From an uncultured SAR202 cluster bacterium (GTDB lineage: Bacteria > Chloroflexota > Dehalococcoidia > Lucifugimonadales > Lucifugimonadaceae), in the NCBI GenBank assembly GCA_902620405.1, contig CACNIC010000005.1, positions 1-63,240 of the forward strand: a stretch of DNA of 63,240 nucleotides, read 5' to 3'. Under the pieces are notes generated by a model that did no database searches, had not been told where the DNA came from, and saw only the letters and a list, made by a program, of their open reading frames with translations. The position numbers were made by a program, and so were the translations under genes. Shown here in pieces: positions 1 through 9,162 of this stretch (its first letter is position 1; each line of letters opens with the position of its first letter).

Positions 1-164
1 TGATCAGCATTTTTTGGATCAGCATTGGTTTGCAAGTGAATTTCTACTGATTCATCAAATTTTGCTGAAGAGATATCTTTAATTAAATTTAGAGAATCAC
101 TCAATGAATAATCTTTATCTTCAATCTTACTCTTTAATTCTAAATATCTTTTACTTTTTTTCAT
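1..164 (-). CDS. rplA: 50S ribosomal protein L1, N-terminal part (runs off the window)
   Basis: The first 54 codons of L1 are present and the gene continues beyond base 1. The product begins MKKSKRYLEL and contains FDESVEIHLQTNADPKNAD, matching the L1 hallmark FDETVEV...(D)PRKADQ. L1 binds 23S rRNA at the L1 stalk and in many bacteria represses its own rplK-rplA mRNA. The ATG at 162-164 lies 8 nt behind an AGGAGT Shine-Dalgarno and 13 nt after the rplK stop, so the two are co-transcribed. Only the N-terminal part can be judged. Confidence 0.93.
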   Translation of the reverse strand, partial: MKKSKRYLELKSKIEDKDYSLSDSLNLIKDISSAKFDESVEIHLQTNADPKNAD

Positions 165-177
165 AAATTAACTCCTA

Positions 178-606
178 TTAAATTCCCTCAACTTCAATGC
201 CCATACTTCTGGCAGTACCAGCAATTATCATAGCTGCAGCATCTTCATCCATGGCATTTAAGTCCTGCATTTTTTGTTTTCCAATTTCTTTTGCCTGATC
301 AAATGTAATTTTTCCAACCACTTGAACGCCGCTTTCTGAAGCACCTTTTTGAATTTTTGCTGCTTTTAAAATTAGTGCTGCTGCTGGAGGACTCTTAAGT
401 TCAAAAGTAAATGATTTATCTTGATAAATTGTAATTTCTACAGGTATAACATCACCCTTCATAGATGCAGTTTTCTCATTATATTCTTTAACAAATGCCA
501 TGATATTTGCTCCATGTTGACCTAATGCTGGACCAACAGGAGGAGCAGCAGTTGCTGCACCACCTTCAATTTGAAGTTTCACTATTGCTTGTATTTTTTT
601 TGCCAT
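178..606 (-). CDS. rplK: 50S ribosomal protein L11
   Basis: This is a full-length 142-residue L11. The N-terminal domain has the conserved [20 protein letters not shown] segment, and the C-terminal rRNA-binding domain ends [13 protein letters not shown]11 forms the base of the GTPase-associated centre with helices 43/44 of 23S rRNA and takes part in factor binding. It sits in the classic secE-nusG-rplK-rplA order, 3 nt after nusG. Length and motifs are normal. Confidence 0.97.
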   Translation of the reverse strand: MAKKIQAIVKLQIEGGAATAAPPVGPALGQHGANIMAFVKEYNEKTASMKGDVIPVEITIYQDKSFTFELKSPPAAALILKAAKIQKGASESGVQVVGKITFDQAKEIGKQKMQDLNAMDEDAAAMIIAGTARSMGIEVEGI

Positions 607-609
607 ATT

Positions 610-1176
610 TTAATTTCTTTCTAGTTGAAGAAAATCAAGATCAACGGGTGTCTCTCTTCCAAAGAAAGATACAAGCACTCTTGCTTTTCCTTTATCTTCA
701 TCAACATATTCAACTGTTCCTAAAAACTCTGCAAATGGTCCATCAGTAATCTTTACTGAATCACCCTCACTAAAACCAACTCTTACTCTTGGAGAATCTG
801 CGTTCATTCTTGAAAATATATGTTCTACTTCTGAATCTGAAAGAGGAACTGGCTTAGGCCGAGTATCTTTTTCGTCTTCCGCAGAAATAAAACCTGTAAC
901 ACCAGGGGTATTTCTCACATTGTACCAAGTCTGGTCATCAAGAATCATGCTCACCAAAATGTATCCTGCATACATTTTTTTCTCAACAGTTTGCCTTTCT
1001 CCATCTTTAACTTCAACTTCTTCTTCAGTAGGCACAACAACTTCAAAAACATTCTTATGTAATCCCATAGTTTCAACTCTTTGATCAAGGTTCTTTTTAA
1101 CACGATCTTCTTGACCTGAGTAACAATGAAGGATATACCATCGAGGTTCTATTTCGTTTTTTGTTATTTCAGGCAT
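610..1176 (-). CDS. nusG: Transcription termination/antitermination factor NusG
   Basis: A 188-residue NusG. The NGN domain starts with RWYILHCYSGQEDRVKKNL and includes GYILVSM and the TPGVTGFI segment. The C-terminal KOW domain carries GDSVKITDGPFAEFLGTVEY. NusG binds RNA polymerase and couples it to Rho or to ribosomal S10. Spacing to secE (6 nt) and rplK (3 nt) indicates one transcript. Nothing unusual is seen. Confidence 0.97.
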   Translation of the reverse strand: MPEITKNEIEPRWYILHCYSGQEDRVKKNLDQRVETMGLHKNVFEVVVPTEEEVEVKDGERQTVEKKMYAGYILVSMILDDQTWYNVRNTPGVTGFISAEDEKDTRPKPVPLSDSEVEHIFSRMNADSPRVRVGFSEGDSVKITDGPFAEFLGTVEYVDEDKGKARVLVSFFGRETPVDLDFLQLERN

Positions 1177-1182
1177 ATCAAT

Positions 1183-1404
1183 CTAGCTTTCAGTTAAAAA
1201 TTTGAATAATTCAGCAAACCCAAAGTCAATTACTGAAAGTATAGCACCTATAACACCAGAAATTATTAAGACTAAAATTGTAAGCCTAATTGCTTCCTTT
1301 CTTGTAGGCCATGTTACTTTCTTAAGTTCTGACCATATTAAGCCTGCTGATTTAGATGCCGAAGGTCTTGTATTACTTTGAGTGACTTTGTTATTAGAAG
1401 ACAT
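1183..1404 (-). CDS. secE: Preprotein translocase subunit SecE
   Basis: A 73-residue single-span SecE. The conserved cytoplasmic amphipathic part reads SELKKVTWPTRKEAIRLT, followed by one transmembrane helix (about residues 43-65). This is the usual minimal bacterial form. SecE clamps SecY in the inner-membrane translocon. It starts 2 nt after rpmG and precedes nusG by 6 nt, which is the standard arrangement. Confidence 0.96.
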   Translation of the reverse strand: MSSNNKVTQSNTRPSASKSAGLIWSELKKVTWPTRKEAIRLTILVLIISGVIGAILSVIDFGFAELFKFLTES

Positions 1405-1406
1405 AA

Positions 1407-1574
1407 TTAGCTCTCTCTATGCAGAGTTCTTTTTCTGCAAACAGGTTTTTTACAAAATTTTACTAATTCAATCCTATCAGTAGTATTTCGTCTATTTTTT
1501 TGAGAGTGATAATTTCTCTCTTTGCACTCAGTACAAACAAGAGTTATTAGTACTCTAGAGCCAGTTTTTGCCAT
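1407..1574 (-). CDS. rpmG: 50S ribosomal protein L33, zinc-binding form
   Basis: A 55-codon gene between tuf and secE. The product starts [20 protein letters not shown] and ends [15 protein letters not shown]. Cysteines 14 and 17 form a normal C-x2-C knuckle. The second pair (41 and 46) is C-x4-C rather than the usual C-x2-C of zinc-type L33. The tuf-rpmG-secE context makes the identity firm. The gene starts at the ATG 1572-1574 and stops 2 nt before secE. Confidence 0.93.
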   Translation of the reverse strand: MAKTGSRVLITLVCTECKERNYHSQKNRRNTTDRIELVKFCKKPVCRKRTLHRES

Positions 1575-1588
1575 CTATTTTCCTCTTT

Positions 1589-2782
1589 TTAACCTACTAC
1601 TGAAGTTATAACACCTGAACCTACGGTTCTTCCGCCTTCTCTTACAGCAAATCTCAATTCCTCTTCAAGAGCAACTGGATACATCAATTCAAGATCAACG
1701 GTAGTGTTATCACCAGGCATTAACATTTCTGTTCCTTCAGGCAATGTAATTGTTCCTGTAACATCTGTAGTTCTTATGTAAAACTGAGGTTTGTAACCAG
1801 AGAAAAATGGAGTGTGCCTTCCACCTTCTTCTTTAGTAAGAACATATATCTGAGCTTTTGCTTTAGTCCCTGGCTTTAAAGTGCCTGGTTTACATACAAC
1901 TGCACCTCTTGCAATATCTTCTCTCTCAAGACCTCTAACTAAACAACCAACTGCATCACCAGCTATTCCAGATTCTAAAGATTTATGAAACATTTCAACT
2001 CCTGTAATAGTTGTTTTTTGACTTTGGCCAAAACCAACTATTTCAACTTCTTCACCAACCTTTACTTCACCTCTTTCAACTCTGCCAGTTACAACTGTTC
2101 CTCTACCTTTTATGCTGAATACATCTTCAACAGGCATCAAGAACGGAAGATCTGTAGGTCTCTCTGGTATTGGAACATAATCATCAACTTGATTCATAAG
2201 TTCTATCACTTTTTCAGACCATTCTCCTTTACCTTCTTCTTCTAATGCTTTCAATGCGCTTACTCTAACAATTGGAGTATCATCACCTGGGAAGCCATAT
2301 TCTGTTAATAATTCTCTAACTTCCATCTCAACTAATTCAAGAAGTTCTTCGTCGTCCATTACATCAGTTTTATTTAACGCAACAACAATCTTTGGAACAT
2401 TAACTTGCCTAGCTAACAGTAAGTGTTCTCTTGTTTGTGGCATAGGACCATCAGGTGCACTTACAACAAGTATGGCACCATCCATTTGAGCAGCACCAGT
2501 AATCATATTCTTGATATAGTCTGCGTGACCTGGACAATCAACGTGTGCGTAATGCCTTGTATCAGTTTCATATTCAACGTGAGTAATTGCAATTGTCACT
2601 CCACGTTCTTTTTCTTCTGGAGCATTATCAATAGAATCAAAAGCTCTAAAAGATACATTGTCCTGTTTAGCTGCTAAACATGCAGTAATTGCTGCAGTCA
2701 TTGTTGTTTTACCATGGTCAACGTGACCAATAGTACCCACATTTACGTGGGGTTTGCTTCTGTCGTAAACTTGTTTACCCAT
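1589..2782 (-). CDS. tuf: Elongation factor Tu
   Basis: A 397-residue EF-Tu, the normal length. G1 is GHVDHGKTT (residues 19-27), G3 is DCPGHADY, G4 is NKTD, and domains 2 and 3 follow, with [11 protein letters not shown] and the C-terminal [12 protein letters not shown]-Tu delivers aminoacyl-tRNA to the ribosome. The gene is preceded on the same strand by tRNA genes for Thr, Tyr and Thr, the arrangement seen in E. coli before tufB. It is followed 14 nt later by rpmG. An AGG-rich Shine-Dalgarno lies upstream of the ATG. Confidence 0.98.
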   Translation of the reverse strand: MGKQVYDRSKPHVNVGTIGHVDHGKTTMTAAITACLAAKQDNVSFRAFDSIDNAPEEKERGVTIAITHVEYETDTRHYAHVDCPGHADYIKNMITGAAQMDGAILVVSAPDGPMPQTREHLLLARQVNVPKIVVALNKTDVMDDEELLELVEMEVRELLTEYGFPGDDTPIVRVSALKALEEEGKGEWSEKVIELMNQVDDYVPIPERPTDLPFLMPVEDVFSIKGRGTVVTGRVERGEVKVGEEVEIVGFGQSQKTTITGVEMFHKSLESGIAGDAVGCLVRGLEREDIARGAVVCKPGTLKPGTKAKAQIYVLTKEEGGRHTPFFSGYKPQFYIRTTDVTGTITLPEGTEMLMPGDNTTVDLELMYPVALEEELRFAVREGGRTVGSGVITSVVG

Positions 2783-2842
2783 TTTTTTTACCTCCGGATT
2801 TTATCCAATCGATATTTTACTATTATTTTTAAAATTCTGCTA

Positions 2843-2917
2843 TGGAGCCCACAACCAGAGTTGAACTGGTGACCTCGTTCTTACCAAGAACGTGCTCTAC
2901 CACTGAGCTATGTGGGC
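2843..2917 (-). tRNA. tRNA-Thr (anticodon GGT)
   Basis: The minus strand folds as a 75-nt cloverleaf with acceptor GCCCACA/TGTGGGC, discriminator T and an encoded CCA. The anticodon loop TTGGTAA gives GGT, and the T loop is TTCAACT. It is the last of three tRNAs before tuf and equals E. coli thrT in position and anticodon. Confidence 0.95.
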
Positions 2918-2924
2918 GACTCTC

Positions 2925-3010
2925 TGGTGCAGGGGGAGGGATTCGAACCCCCGTAGCCCAAAGGCGCCAGATTTACAGTCTGGTGGTATTAGCCACTCAC
3001 CCACCCCTGC
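2925..3010 (-). tRNA. tRNA-Tyr (anticodon GTA)
   Basis: An 86-nt class II tRNA on the minus strand. The acceptor is GCAGGGG/CCCCTGC with discriminator A and an encoded CCA. The anticodon loop CTGTAAA gives GTA, and a long variable arm separates the anticodon stem from the T arm GGGGGTTCGAATCCCCC. It lies 7 nt before tRNA-Thr(GGT). Confidence 0.95.
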
Positions 3011-3092
3011 AGGCTCATAATCTTAATAACACAGGAGAGAATTCTAATACTAGATTAAAAAATAAACAACATAAAATAAAAAAATAGAAGTT

Positions 3093-3167
3093 TGGAGCCC
3101 CGGGAGGGAGTTGAACCCACAACCTGCTGATTACAAATCAGCTGCTCTGCCATTGAGCTACCGAGGC
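3093..3167 (-). tRNA. tRNA-Thr (anticodon TGT)
   Basis: A 75-nt cloverleaf on the minus strand. The acceptor is GCCTCGG/CCGGGGC, discriminator T with encoded CCA, and the anticodon loop TTTGTAA gives TGT. Its first ten bases also encode the last codons and the TAG stop of larC, so this tRNA and the protein gene overlap (3158-3167). It equals E. coli thrU in its position relative to tuf. Confidence 0.94.
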
Positions 3168-4324
3168 AAATTATTAAACTGCTTTAAAGCTTCATCAAAA
3201 ATAACTTTCAAAGGAATATTATGCACTTTTGCTAAATTCTTGCAATCCTCATATTCAGGAAATACGCCAATAATTTCATTTGAATCTAGTTTTAACTTCA
3301 CATTTATATCTCCATACTTTGTTGAAATTGACTCTATTTTTCTTTCAAAGGCTTGCCTGTCAGTATCAAATATTCTTACACCAAATGTTGAAGTTTCTTT
3401 CTTTAAAATATTTATAATATCCCCAACTAAATTTTCATAACACAATATAGAAATTTTAAATGCTGGCCTACCTTTCTTCATTAAAATATTTTGAGACCAT
3501 ACATCATTTGCACCTGAGTCTAAAATTTTTTCAAAAACATATGGCACATATTCGGCTGACATATCATCAATATTAGTTTCTATAATTTTTAAATTATCAA
3601 CATCGTTACTTATAATCCAAGACACAGAAATAGAATTAGAATAAGAGTCAAAATCTTTATTGCCGGCTCCATAACCGATATTTTTAATTGTTCCACTTAT
3701 GCTCTCATTGTGATTAAAGTTTTTTAACAAACTTAAACCAGTTGGAGTGCACATTTCAAAATTTGGATTTTTCATAGTTGTGTAAATAGGTATTCCAAGA
3801 TTTTTAATTATACTTAAACTTACTGGTGCAAGTGAGCTGACAATTCCGTGACTAATTTTTATCATTCCTTGAGAAAAAGGAACACCAGAATGGTATAGCT
3901 TTTTTATGTTTAAAATTTCAATGCATTTATAAAAACAAACAATATCAAAAACTGTGTCGAAATTTCCTAATTCATGCGGCTTTGTTTCATCTGAGCTATG
4001 AACATCTGACTCACATTTTTTAATCAGGTTAATTGTTTGTATTAAGTTTTCATAAACCAAAACTTCATCTTTCAAATCTTCTGCAAATTTTATTAACTCT
4101 TCCCAATTAAAACTTTTATTTAATTTCTTAGGTATAATTGGCTCTACAAGCTTGCAACGATTCAGGCCTCTCAAAACATTCTTTGTCTTAATTGAAAGCC
4201 CTTTATCAATTTTATTTAATGTTTTTTTTAGAATTTCTATATCTGCACCCAAATCTATTAAAGATCCAATTAGCATATCTCCGCTAACACCAGAATTTAG
4301 ATTGAAGTACAGTGAATTATTCAT
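3158..4324 (-). CDS. larC: Nickel-pincer cofactor biosynthesis protein LarC (nickel insertase)
   Basis: 388 residues of the DUF111/LarC family. The start LYFNLNSGVSGDMLIGSLID matches the family signature (FDxxSGxSGDM), and SSDETKPHELGNFDTVFDIV matches the family's H-E-L-G..D...D region. The C-terminal half has NIDDMSAE and the STFGVRIF/DRQAFER segment. LarC inserts nickel into the bis-thiocarboxylated pyridinium made by LarB and LarE, giving the pincer cofactor of lactate racemase-type enzymes. Here it is one uninterrupted frame, unlike the frameshifted larC1/larC2 of Lactobacillus. I chose the ATG at 4322-4324; an in-frame TTG lies one codon upstream. It overlaps larE by 8 bp, and its stop lies inside tRNA-Thr. 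larB and larA are not in the window. Confidence 0.87.
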   Translation of the reverse strand: MNNSLYFNLNSGVSGDMLIGSLIDLGADIEILKKTLNKIDKGLSIKTKNVLRGLNRCKLVEPIIPKKLNKSFNWEELIKFAEDLKDEVLVYENLIQTINLIKKCESDVHSSDETKPHELGNFDTVFDIVCFYKCIEILNIKKLYHSGVPFSQGMIKISHGIVSSLAPVSLSIIKNLGIPIYTTMKNPNFEMCTPTGLSLLKNFNHNESISGTIKNIGYGAGNKDFDSYSNSISVSWIISNDVDNLKIIETNIDDMSAEYVPYVFEKILDSGANDVWSQNILMKKGRPAFKISILCYENLVGDIINILKKETSTFGVRIFDTDRQAFERKIESISTKYGDINVKLKLDSNEIIGVFPEYEDCKNLAKVHNIPLKVIFDEALKQFNNLPR

Positions 4325-5156
4325 CAAATTGTGCTCTACTTAAGTTTCCAGAACTAAAAAACATTAAATCAAGAGATACAAATTTAAACCCAAAATTTTT
4401 AAAATTATTAACAATTTTTTCTCTAACTTGGTAGCTTGAAAACTTTGAAAAGTCTTCTTCACTAACTTCAATTTTAGCTAGATCGCCATGCATTCTTACT
4501 CTAAAATTTGAGAAACCTATATCAGATAAAAAATTTTCTGCTTTTTCAATTCTTTTTAAACTATCCATTGAAATTCTTACACCATAAGGCACTCTAGAAG
4601 ATAAGCAAGGTTGAGCAGGCTTATCCCAATTTGGTAGGCCAATTAATTTAGCTATTTGGCGTACCTCATTTTTAGTTATTTTACATTTAACAAGCGGGCT
4701 TACAATATTTTTTTTCTTTGCAGCATCAAGTCCTGGCCTAAAATCACCCAAATCATCAAAATTTGTACCGTTAAATATAGCTTGATAATCTTCAATATCA
4801 AAAATTTTTTCAAGTTTTTCATAAAGTTCAAATTTACAATAAAAACACCTACTAAGGTCATTTTTTAAATAATTATCATTATCAAATTCTTCTGTAAATA
4901 TTGGTTTAAAATTCCAATTATTTGTTTCAGCCAAATTTGTTGCTAATTTAAACTCTTTTTGATTTAAGCTCGGTGAAACAGCTATCACAACTAAAGTATT
5001 CTTTTTTCCTAAGACATCATTAGCTAATTGAGCGATAAGAGAAGAATCAATTCCACCACTATAAGCAATAATTGCACTTGAATAATTAGATATGAATTTT
5101 TTTAGATATTCTAGTTTACTTTGAATTGATACTTTTTTTGATGTGTAATTAACCAA
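4317..5156 (-). CDS. larE: ATP-dependent sacrificial sulfur transferase LarE
   Basis: 279 residues with a PP-loop near the N-terminus (AYSGGIDSSL), the conserved RCFYCKFELYEKL segment and PAQPCLSSRVPYG. The cysteine in the last motif corresponds to the sulfur-donating cysteine of Lactobacillus LarE. LarE adenylates and sulfurates pyridinium-3,5-biscarboxylic acid mononucleotide during nickel-pincer cofactor synthesis. It starts with TTG two bases after the clpC stop, with no clear Shine-Dalgarno, so coupling to clpC is likely. It overlaps larC by 8 bp. The start codon is the least certain part. Confidence 0.87.
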   Translation of the reverse strand: MVNYTSKKVSIQSKLEYLKKFISNYSSAIIAYSGGIDSSLIAQLANDVLGKKNTLVVIAVSPSLNQKEFKLATNLAETNNWNFKPIFTEEFDNDNYLKNDLSRCFYCKFELYEKLEKIFDIEDYQAIFNGTNFDDLGDFRPGLDAAKKKNIVSPLVKCKITKNEVRQIAKLIGLPNWDKPAQPCLSSRVPYGVRISMDSLKRIEKAENFLSDIGFSNFRVRMHGDLAKIEVSEEDFSKFSSYQVREKIVNNFKNFGFKFVSLDLMFFSSGNLSRAQFDE

Positions 5157-5158
5157 AC

Positions 5159-7624
5159 TTAGGCATCTTTGTTTGATTCAACTTTAGAATCCTGATTTAT
5201 TTGAATCTTATTGTCAACAATACTTAATTCAATAATATCACCAGGTTTATAAGAATCTTTTAAGAATTCTTCTGAAAGAATATTTTCAATCTCATCTTGT
5301 ATCAATCTTCTTAGAGGTCTTGCTCCAAATTTAGGATCATAGCCATTATCTAATAAGTAATTTCTTACGCTGTCAGATACTTGCAATACATATCCATTAT
5401 CTAAAACTCTAGACTGAAGTTCATTTAGAAGCAAATCAACTATTTCAAGAATATTGTTTTTGGCTAATGGATGGAAAACTTGAACATCGTCAATCCTATT
5501 GAGAAACTCAGGTTTAAAAAATCTTTTCACTTCATCAAGAACTTTAGTTTTCATTTTAGAATATTTATCATCATTAACTTTATCTGGTGACGAATTGGAA
5601 AATCCAAGAGAGCTATCATCCCTGATAAGGTCTGAACCAAGGTTGCTTGTCATTACTATCAATGTATTTTTAAAGTCTACTTTTCTACCTTTAGAGTCTG
5701 TTAAAAAACCATCTTCAAATATTTGAAGCAATATATTAAATACATCAGGGTGAGCTTTTTCAATTTCATCTAGCAAAATAGTAGTGTATGAATTTCTTCT
5801 GACTGCTTCAGTAAGTTGGCCACCGTCTTCAAATCCAACATAACCTGGAGGAGATCCAATTAATCTAGCAACTGTATGCCTTTCCATGTATTCTGACATA
5901 TCAAGTCTAATCATTTTATCTTCAGCACCATACATAAATTCAGAAAGTTTTTTCACAAGATGAGTTTTACCAACACCAGTTGGGCCAAGAAACAAGAAAC
6001 AACCAATTGGTCTTGAAGGATCTTTAATCCCACTTCTTGCCCTTCTAACAGCCGTAGAAATTGAATGAATAGCATCTTTCTGCCCAGAAACTTTAGAAGT
6101 TAAAGAGTCTTCCATATCCAGCAACCTTTGTTTTTCTTCAGTACCAAGTCTAGTAACAGGAATTTTTGTCCACATACTCACTACTTCAGCAATATCATCA
6201 GGGGTTACTTCAATTGAATCTCCAATTGATTTTTCCCAATTATCTTTTAATTTAAGAGTCCTTGATTCTTGCTTTATTTCTTCATCCCTTAGTTCGGCAG
6301 CAACTTCATAATCCTGATCTCTCATGGCTTTTTCTTTTTTTATCTTAATTTCATCTAGTTTTTCGGTTGCTTTTCTTAAAGTTTCAGGAATAGTATTTTT
6401 ATCTATTTTTACCCTTGATCCAGCTTCATCAATTAAATCGATTGCTTTATCTGGCATAAATCTGTCAGCAATATATTTATCCGCAAGTAAAGATGCTGTT
6501 TTGATAGCTTGATCAGAAATAACGAGTCCATGATGATCTTCATATTTACTTCTAACTCCAAGCAATATATCTATTGTTGAATCTACAGAAGGGGGGTCAA
6601 CTTTAACTGGCTGAAATCTTCTTTCAAGAGCAGGGTCTTTCTCAACATTTTTTCTATAATCACTAATCGTTGTGGCACCTACAATTTGAATTTCTCCTCG
6701 GGCTAATGCAGGTTTTAATATATTTGCTGCATCCACAGCTCCTTCTGCTGCGCCAGCACCAACTATTGTGTGCATTTCATCAATGAAAACAATACAATCT
6801 TTACTTTGCTTTAGTTCCTTTATTATTTTCTTAAGCCTGTCTTCAAATTCTCCCCTATATTTAGTTCCAGCAACAAGAGATCCAATATCAAGTGTTATAA
6901 CTCTCTTAGAAATTATTAATTCAGGAACATTTTGATCACAAATATTTTGTGCTAATTTTTCTACAATAGCAGTCTTGCCAACCCCAGGCTCACCAATCAA
7001 AACAGGGTTATTTTTTGTTCTTCTGCATAAAATCTGTATTACTCTCCTCATTTCTTCTTCACGCCCAATGACAGGGTCTAATTTAGAATTCCTAGCTAAT
7101 TCAGTTAAATCAGTTCCCAGTTCATCAATAAGAGGTGTATTTGACTTATTTTTTGTTGATGAAGTGATATTTGAAGAAACATTTTCAGAAAGAATTTTTT
7201 CAGATTCAATTCTTACATCCTCTAATGATGCTCCAAGATTTTCCAACACACCTGCTGCTACTCCATCTCCCTCTCTTAAAATACCAATAAGAATATGTTC
7301 TGTTCCAATATAATGATGATTTAACTTCCTTGCTTCATCAACTGCTAACTCAATAACTTTTTTTGCTCTGTCAGTTAAGCCCACGTCTTCTCTTTTAGGG
7401 CTATCATCTTGACTAACAATGAATTCAACAGCAGTTCTTATCCTTTTCCCATCAATTCCTAAAACTTCTAAAACTCTGCTGGCAATACCTTCAGGTTCTC
7501 GTGAAAGTCCAAGTAAAATATGCTCAGTTCCGATATAACTATGATTGAACCTTTGGGCTTCTTCCTGAGCTATTGCTAAGACCTTTCGAGCTCTTTCAGA
7601 AAATTTTTCAAAGCGACTTGGCAT
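5159..7624 (-). CDS. clpC: ATP-dependent Clp protease ATPase subunit ClpC
   Basis: 821 residues in the ClpC order. Two Clp-N repeats occupy roughly residues 1-145. AAA+ domain 1 has Walker A GEPGVGKT and [16 protein letters not shown]-like coiled segment ([18 protein letters not shown]) forms the middle domain. AAA+ domain 2 has Walker A GPTGVGKT and [13 protein letters not shown]-terminal ClpB_D2-small domain follows. ClpC unfolds substrates for ClpP, whose gene is at 28545-29147. The ATG at 7622-7624 follows AAGGA at a 5-nt spacing; a longer in-frame version (MCERIL, from 7642) is less likely. It lies 78 bp after rpsA on the same strand. Confidence 0.95.
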   Translation of the reverse strand: MPSRFEKFSERARKVLAIAQEEAQRFNHSYIGTEHILLGLSREPEGIASRVLEVLGIDGKRIRTAVEFIVSQDDSPKREDVGLTDRAKKVIELAVDEARKLNHHYIGTEHILIGILREGDGVAAGVLENLGASLEDVRIESEKILSENVSSNITSSTKNKSNTPLIDELGTDLTELARNSKLDPVIGREEEMRRVIQILCRRTKNNPVLIGEPGVGKTAIVEKLAQNICDQNVPELIISKRVITLDIGSLVAGTKYRGEFEDRLKKIIKELKQSKDCIVFIDEMHTIVGAGAAEGAVDAANILKPALARGEIQIVGATTISDYRKNVEKDPALERRFQPVKVDPPSVDSTIDILLGVRSKYEDHHGLVISDQAIKTASLLADKYIADRFMPDKAIDLIDEAGSRVKIDKNTIPETLRKATEKLDEIKIKKEKAMRDQDYEVAAELRDEEIKQESRTLKLKDNWEKSIGDSIEVTPDDIAEVVSMWTKIPVTRLGTEEKQRLLDMEDSLTSKVSGQKDAIHSISTAVRRARSGIKDPSRPIGCFLFLGPTGVGKTHLVKKLSEFMYGAEDKMIRLDMSEYMERHTVARLIGSPPGYVGFEDGGQLTEAVRRNSYTTILLDEIEKAHPDVFNILLQIFEDGFLTDSKGRKVDFKNTLIVMTSNLGSDLIRDDSSLGFSNSSPDKVNDDKYSKMKTKVLDEVKRFFKPEFLNRIDDVQVFHPLAKNNILEIVDLLLNELQSRVLDNGYVLQVSDSVRNYLLDNGYDPKFGARPLRRLIQDEIENILSEEFLKDSYKPGDIIELSIVDNKIQINQDSKVESNKDA

Positions 7625-7702
7625 CAAAATCCTTTCACACAATTTAAATTATTATAACAGGAAATCTGTGAGATGGATAAAAAGAGTTTCTAAAACTTTA
7701 TA

Positions 7703-9022
7703 CTATTCAGCTTTTTCTTCATCTGAAGTTTCCTCAGAGTCGCTTTTATTTAGATCTTCTGATTCTTCTTTAGGGCTACTGTCTATTTCTTCTGGAATTT
7801 CATTCTTACTATCATCAACTTCGTCTTTTAATTCATTTACTGTAGATTCTTCACTATCGTTACCACCAGACTCATCATTTTCACTATCAGATGATTTATC
7901 TTCAATCTCTTTATCAAGAAGAAGCGATAAACCCAGTCTTTTTCTTTCTTCCTCAATTTTTATAATTTTTACTTCTACCTCTTGGCCTTCACTTACTACA
8001 TCTGAAGGCAGGTCAACTTTTTCATAACTCAATTCACTTAAATGTATTAAGCCTTCAAGTCCTCCTTTGACTCTAGCAAAAGCGCCAAAGCTGGCTAATT
8101 TAGTTATTGTGCCTTGCATAATTGATCCTACAGATACATCTCCAGATATCATTTCCCATGGTTCAGGCTGAAGTCTTTTCAAGCTTAGGGCAATTCTTAA
8201 ATTTTCAAGATCTATTTTTATAATTTGTACATCAAGTGTAGTTCCAATTTGAACAAAATTTTCAGGATCTAAAACTGTATCCCAGGATAATTCAGAAATA
8301 TGAATCAAGCCATCAGCTCCATTCATTTCAACGAAAACACCAAATTTTGATGTTCCGAGAACTTTTCCTTTAACTACATCGCCAACATTAAGCTCTTTTA
8401 TTCTTTCAGATTTAAGCTTCAATTTTATAGCCTCAAGAGCAGCTCTCTCGGAGAATATAGCCCTATTCCTTCTTCTATTGAGCTCTGTTATTCTAAATTC
8501 AATTGACATTCCTATAAATCCAGCTTTTGGTGGACCAGAAGGTGTATATAATTCTCTTGCAGGCCCAATAAGTTGCGAAAGAGGCACAAATCCTTGGACT
8601 CCTTCACATTCAACGACTGCTCCACCCTTATTACTATCAACAATTTTTCCAACCAATGTTTTACCTTCTTGGCGGGCTGTATCTAAAGTTTTCCAACCTT
8701 GTTCTCCTCTTGCCCTGTCAACTGAAAGTAAAATAGTGCCTTCTTGGGTTTCAGGAAAAATTACATACGTTATTATTTGTTTACCTTTTTCATAACTTTC
8801 AGGATTAGTTAAAGATTTCATTTCGTTTTTAGGAACAAACCCTTCTGATTTTTGCCCTAAATCAATAACCAAACCATTGTCCTGGATACTAATTACAGTA
8901 CCGTCGACTATTTCGCCTCTTTCTAAAATTTCTTTAGGAGAAAATTCTTCAATAAGAGATTCCATGGTATCTAAAAGGTTATTATTTGAATTTAATTTTT
9001 CTGTTATTTCTTCGTTATTCAT
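7703..9022 (-). CDS. rpsA: 30S ribosomal protein S1 (four S1 domains, acidic tail)
   Basis: 439 residues with four consecutive S1 OB-folds. Repeat 1 carries GEIVDGTVISIQDNGLVIDL, repeat 2 GGAVVECEGVQGFVPLSQL, repeat 3 GDVVKGKVLGTSKFGVFVEM and repeat 4 SIMQGTITKLASFGAFARV. They are followed by a disordered D/E/S-rich tail of about 80 residues. This is shorter than the six-repeat proteobacterial S1. I start it at the ATG 9020-9022, because anything further upstream would run through the 5S and tRNA genes. The ATG is only 11 nt from the 5S 3' end, there is no independent Shine-Dalgarno, and no promoter fits in between. The gene must therefore be read from the rRNA transcript. Confidence 0.93.
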   Translation of the reverse strand: MNNEEITEKLNSNNNLLDTMESLIEEFSPKEILERGEIVDGTVISIQDNGLVIDLGQKSEGFVPKNEMKSLTNPESYEKGKQIITYVIFPETQEGTILLSVDRARGEQGWKTLDTARQEGKTLVGKIVDSNKGGAVVECEGVQGFVPLSQLIGPARELYTPSGPPKAGFIGMSIEFRITELNRRRNRAIFSERAALEAIKLKLKSERIKELNVGDVVKGKVLGTSKFGVFVEMNGADGLIHISELSWDTVLDPENFVQIGTTLDVQIIKIDLENLRIALSLKRLQPEPWEMISGDVSVGSIMQGTITKLASFGAFARVKGGLEGLIHLSELSYEKVDLPSDVVSEGQEVEVKIIKIEEERKRLGLSLLLDKEIEDKSSDSENDESGGNDSEESTVNELKDEVDDSKNEIPEEIDSSPKEESEDLNKSDSEETSDEEKAE

Positions 9023-9033
9023 TTTATAATTTG

Positions 9034-9149
9034 TCTCTCGGCGGTGACTTATTTTCCCACATAAATGCAGTATCGTCAGCGCTAAAATGTTTAACTTCCG
9101 TGTTCGGAATGGTAACGGGTTGTTCCATAATGCTTGAACTACCGAGAGA
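9034..9149 (-). rRNA. rrf: 5S ribosomal RNA
   Basis: A minus-strand 5S of about 116 nt. The terminal helix is TCTCTCGG pairing with the 3' end CCGAGAGA. The loop region reads CCATTCCGAACACGGAAGTT, the universal 5S core. The 5' end is 13 nt after tRNA-fMet and the 3' end 11 nt before rpsA. Ends are inferred from helix I and could shift by a few bases. Confidence 0.95.
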
Positions 9150-9162
9150 AGTACATATTTCT

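Noticed and set aside
7668-8027. Plus-strand frame rich in Ser/Leu opposite the rpsA tail
   Set aside because: It is the complement of the acidic D/E/S-rich tail and has no start signals or similarity.
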